Shown here in pieces: positions 61,001 to 64,000 of a stretch of 64,000 nucleotides of DNA; position 1 is the stretch's first letter; every line of letters begins with the position of its first letter. This DNA comes from Schistocephalus solidus. Lineage: Eukaryota; Platyhelminthes; Cestoda; Diphyllobothriidea; Diphyllobothriidae. The stretch is from NCBI GenBank assembly GCA_017591395.1, contig WEDG01000242.1:806001-870000 (forward strand), written 5' to 3'. The position numbers and the translations under genes are program-made. Below the pieces are notes generated by a model. It searched no databases and was not told the DNA's origin. It saw nothing but the letters and a program-made list of their open reading frames with translations.

Positions 61001-62455
61001 AATAAATAATCCTGTTCTCGGAATGCTACGTAGCCGCCCATCTGTTGCCGAACGCAGATCAAACGCTTCAGACCTCAGCTTGACATATTTTCCTTTTCGC
61101 TCATGGTTCACCACGCCGGTTGAGCCTCATTGTATCCTCAGTGTAGCAGGTGGATCATCATTGCTTTCTATCCTTCCTGGGATAAAAAAATGAATGTATA
61201 TGGGCAATTGAACGTGATGCGTAAGAGTGTTCCTTCTTTTCGCCATGCGAAAAAGGCAAAAAAATATAATGAATATTCAATATTATAAAATTGTAGGAGA
61301 CTTAGTGAAAGATTGAGTAGAATGTGCCTTCAAAAGTCCGATAAATTCATAAAACTGAAAAAATATTTTTAAACTCGGAAAAATGCACACATTTTCATGC
61401 ATATATATAATAAGATTAACTTAAGTGTGATAATGCTCAGGCCTAAGGATAAGTAATCGAAAATTTATGTCGTGTAGTTTGATCTCTGGATACATCAACT
61501 TATCACAGAGAACGTTTAACCACAATATTATCATTAATCTAGACTAACTCTGTACTCTATATCACAAATTTTTCCCAAAGACCAAACCGATAAAACCTTG
61601 TCAGTGAAAAATGCATTTATTCAGGATTATGTTTTGTGTACTTGTGACCGTTGCAAGAATAAAAAAATGATTGATAAAATAAACCGTTATTAGGTGCAAA
61701 GTATGACGTAGTAATTAACGGAAGCACGTTTTCGGTCATTGTTAACCCCTCACAGACACATGAGATGGCGGAGAGGGCGGGATTTTCCCTGATGAATTGC
61801 ATTTCACTTTGTAAAGTTGGGGGAGGAGATTTAAAATGCCAGTTAGAATGTGATCTTGTGCTTGGAGGAAGTAGAGGGCGTTCAGCCGGAACACCGCACA
61901 CTTTTGATGGGATACCGTTGAGGCAGAGATCCAAATTCACGTGATTACTCATTTCCCGTCTGCGTCCCCTGGTAATGATCCTTCCTCCTCACGTTTAGGA
62001 AACTCTAGTGTACGCTACGTCCATAATCTGGCACTATCATACAGTGGCAACCTCAAGCAGGTGCGAATGCCTAACGTGTCTCAGAATCTAACGCATCTGC
62101 ATCTGTCAATGGCCAAATCCGTTATTGAACCGTTTTCCGCACAGTCTGAGTAGAATTAATCAACCTATTTACTGTTTGACCGGCTAAGACATGGGCGAGT
62201 CTGCTTAAGCCTACCTGACAGCACCCTGAGCATATATGAAGAGCGTGGCTAGCATTGATTGTGTGAGCAGTGTCGGTCAAATCATTAAAATCAACGGCAC
62301 CAGACAGATTTCTTTTATTGTAAAATTTAATATTGAGTTAAAAAACAAAGAGCCTGAGGTATGGCGTTTACGGCTGAGTCAGAAATAACTGACAATCAAG
62401 TTATTCAGCATGAAAAATATTGATCTAACTTGATTAAATTTTTTACCCCATTGCT
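58060..62455. other. No recognised gene or repeat
   Basis: AT-rich to moderately GC sequence. Frames at 58,962-59,243, 61,617-61,952 (minus) and 61,941-62,153 show no domain. The stretch 60,760-61,150 is less AT-rich and may be an old repeat, but no second copy is present. Confidence 0.3.
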
Positions 62456-62459
62456 GTTA

Positions 62460-62830
62460 AATGACAGTTCGACCGTCGTAGTCCGACGATGTCCACCGTA
62501 TGCTCATGGGAAAGTTGAGCAGGGACGGTGACTTGCGCGTGATTTAGTTTAAAGTGATAGTAGACTTGCGCTGCATCTACCGCACTCTCTCATCCTCCCC
62601 CACCTGAGCCCGGTGTCAAGACAGAGTCAAGAAAGACCGGAGGCGGGAGAGGACGCAGGTGGCTGGCGCGACCGGGTCCCCGAAGTCCTAGCCGCCCCTA
62701 AGCGTGCCACCACACCTCTATGTTCGGCATTTGTTATGGGAGCGCAACCCGAATAACGCATGCCATGCCCTAATGTGGCCCCCGTGTTGGTCCAACGCAT
62801 CTACCACGTGGCCCATTTAGGGGGCACTGC
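62460..62830 (-). repeat. Dispersed repeat family A, copy 6
   Basis: Plus-strand reading has cgaccgtcgtagtccgacga, cagggacggtgacttgcgc, acctgagcccggtgtcaaga and gtggcccatttagggggca. It is inverted relative to copies 1 and 5 and the same orientation as copy 3, to which it is closest. No coding sense was recognised. Confidence 0.7.
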
Positions 62831-63219
62831 TGTTAAACAGTAGCATGATGTCTGTCATAGCAGGTAATTTTGAAAGACTTTAGTTTTTTTTCTTAAACGA
62901 CACTAATTTCGAAAAGGTAAATTGCATCAAATGTGTTGGATCTGTTCAACAATGAAAAAAAAAGAAAAAAAAGGTAAATATTCAAATGTTCACAAAAAAA
63001 AAACACGCACCGCGGGTCATTAATAAGCTGTTCCCTAGCTGGTCCAAAACCATTCTCTTAGAACGACAACTACACCGGAGTGTGCGTTTAAGCTGTCTAA
63101 ATAGGTAGTCAGTTGATCCCCACTGCGATAAAAAGTTCTCACATGGAAACTATCGTGATGTGCAAATGACAGTAGTTTGGAAGCATGGTAGATGATGGAA
63201 GAATTGGGTTCTGCTCCCG

Positions 63220-63610
63220 ACTGAACGTCAGACTGAAATGGTAACTTCCAAATGCAGTCTCTATGGCGTTCCTCACATAGGCAAAAAAGGTTTAATGAAA
63301 TCGAGTTCATTTGCATGTGGTACCAGTGCATGCGCAACAGGCATTGAAGACAGATTTACGCCTTGGCAGCCACTACACTCTACCGATTCTTCGATCAAAC
63401 GTACTTGGAAAAGATATTGTTGTAAATGATAGGTGGAGGTAACTAGGTCTTATTAATGTGCACTTATATCATCATGCGATTGCTAAAATAAAAAGGTCTG
63501 CTTTAAATTGCCGCAATTTTCTTCCAGTTATGACTTTGAACCCTATCAATTGACGAGATAACTCAGTCCTACCGCGATATAGCCGAAGTACTTCCTTACT
63601 TATTTGGACT
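63220..63610 (+). repeat. Dispersed repeat family A, copy 7 (degenerate)
   Basis: cgtcagactgaaatggtaac near 63,226 follows aagtcaggttgaaatggcac of copy 5 (46,380). Near 63,548, caattgacgagataactcag follows the copy 5 word ctaactgacgggataactcg. In between, similarity is poor. It lies about 390 bp from inverted copy 6, so the pair forms a loose inverted repeat. Confidence 0.4.
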
Positions 63611-64000
63611 TTTATGTCAGAAAACGTCTCTGAAAGACAATAGAGTAGGGAGTCCTGTACAAAACACTCCTCTCAGCCCGCGTTGCTAGGGTATTCATCA
63701 TGCACGATGTGTAGATCACCAATGAGCCAGACCCCGTTCAGATATGGTCCGTGGCACCCGGATGTCGTTTTCCATGATAAAAGGTGATGCCCACAACAAA
63801 ATCACCTTGACTAAGTTTTCTCAAGTTAGGACGGAACCTCGTATGGGTTACAGGCGGACTAATATGCAAATTTGTTGGAAAATTTGTTGACAGCCAAATG
63901 TTTGCAGCCATCTTTACGTGTGATCTCCGTCGTTTATGCTACAAAGGCAGTTTTTTCACGAAGGGAAATAAGCCAAAGCGTGAGAACTACCGCGGCAAAA
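63611..64000. other. No recognisable feature
   Basis: No frame or repeat of note up to the window edge. Confidence 0.35.

Noticed and set aside
61617..61952. A 111-codon minus frame as an exon
   Set aside because: Composition is plausible, but no domain or splice signal pair could be assigned with confidence.

Overview
This window reads as repeat-rich, non-coding eukaryotic (metazoan) DNA. Reading frames are short and broken, there is no operon-like gene packing, microsatellites are frequent, and several dispersed repeat families recur in both orientations. I could not recognise one intact host protein-coding gene. Everything recognisable is a decayed mobile element, a dispersed repeat or a self-cleaving-ribozyme repeat. 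The mix of Penelope-like elements (PLEs) with GIY-YIG nuclease tails, a CR1-type LINE, Tc1/mariner relics, variant TTAGGG blocks and tandem hammerhead-ribozyme units fits a flatworm (trematode or cestode) best. That assignment is inference, not proof.

Layout. 1-2,320: a tRNA-like inverted pair, a tandem copy of dispersed 'family A', and a PLE-type hammerhead module. 5,055-9,840: a recently duplicated ~760-bp segment (family D), a (CTA)n array, and two copies of telomere-like 'family B'. 12,300-12,845: PLE remnant 1. 15,328-15,860: mariner-like remnant. 17,442-17,780: a small element with terminal inverted repeats and a telomere-like core (family C; second copy at 25,440-25,783). 19,560-20,680: Tc1-like transposase relic. 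23,440-27,510: degenerate hammerhead repeat, family A copy, palindromic hammerhead module, family C copy, another hammerhead module. 30,000-30,550: GC-rich block. 31,150-32,575: internally deleted CR1-type LINE. 34,230-34,330: weak reverse transcriptase relic. 36,930-37,350, 46,330-47,050, 62,460-62,830 and 63,220-63,610: more family A. 44,380-45,450: PLE remnant 2. 57,030-58,054: tRNA-like SINE head, (TA)n, and two tandem ~355-bp units encoding hammerhead ribozymes. The remaining AT-rich stretches show nothing I can name.

The strongest result is on the minus strand at 57,548-57,636. It has a hammerhead core (CUGAGGA and GAAA), a GUC cleavage triplet, a short stem III, a 4-bp stem II with a distal hairpin, and a 12-bp stem I. 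A second tandem unit repeats the fold with a broken core. A third, more diverged relative lies near 23.5 kb. Independently, a PLE-type family at about 2.2, 24.9 and 27.4 kb carries minimal hammerhead-like folds whose stems I and II change in compensating pairs between copies. Window coordinates of repeat edges are estimates from reading by eye.
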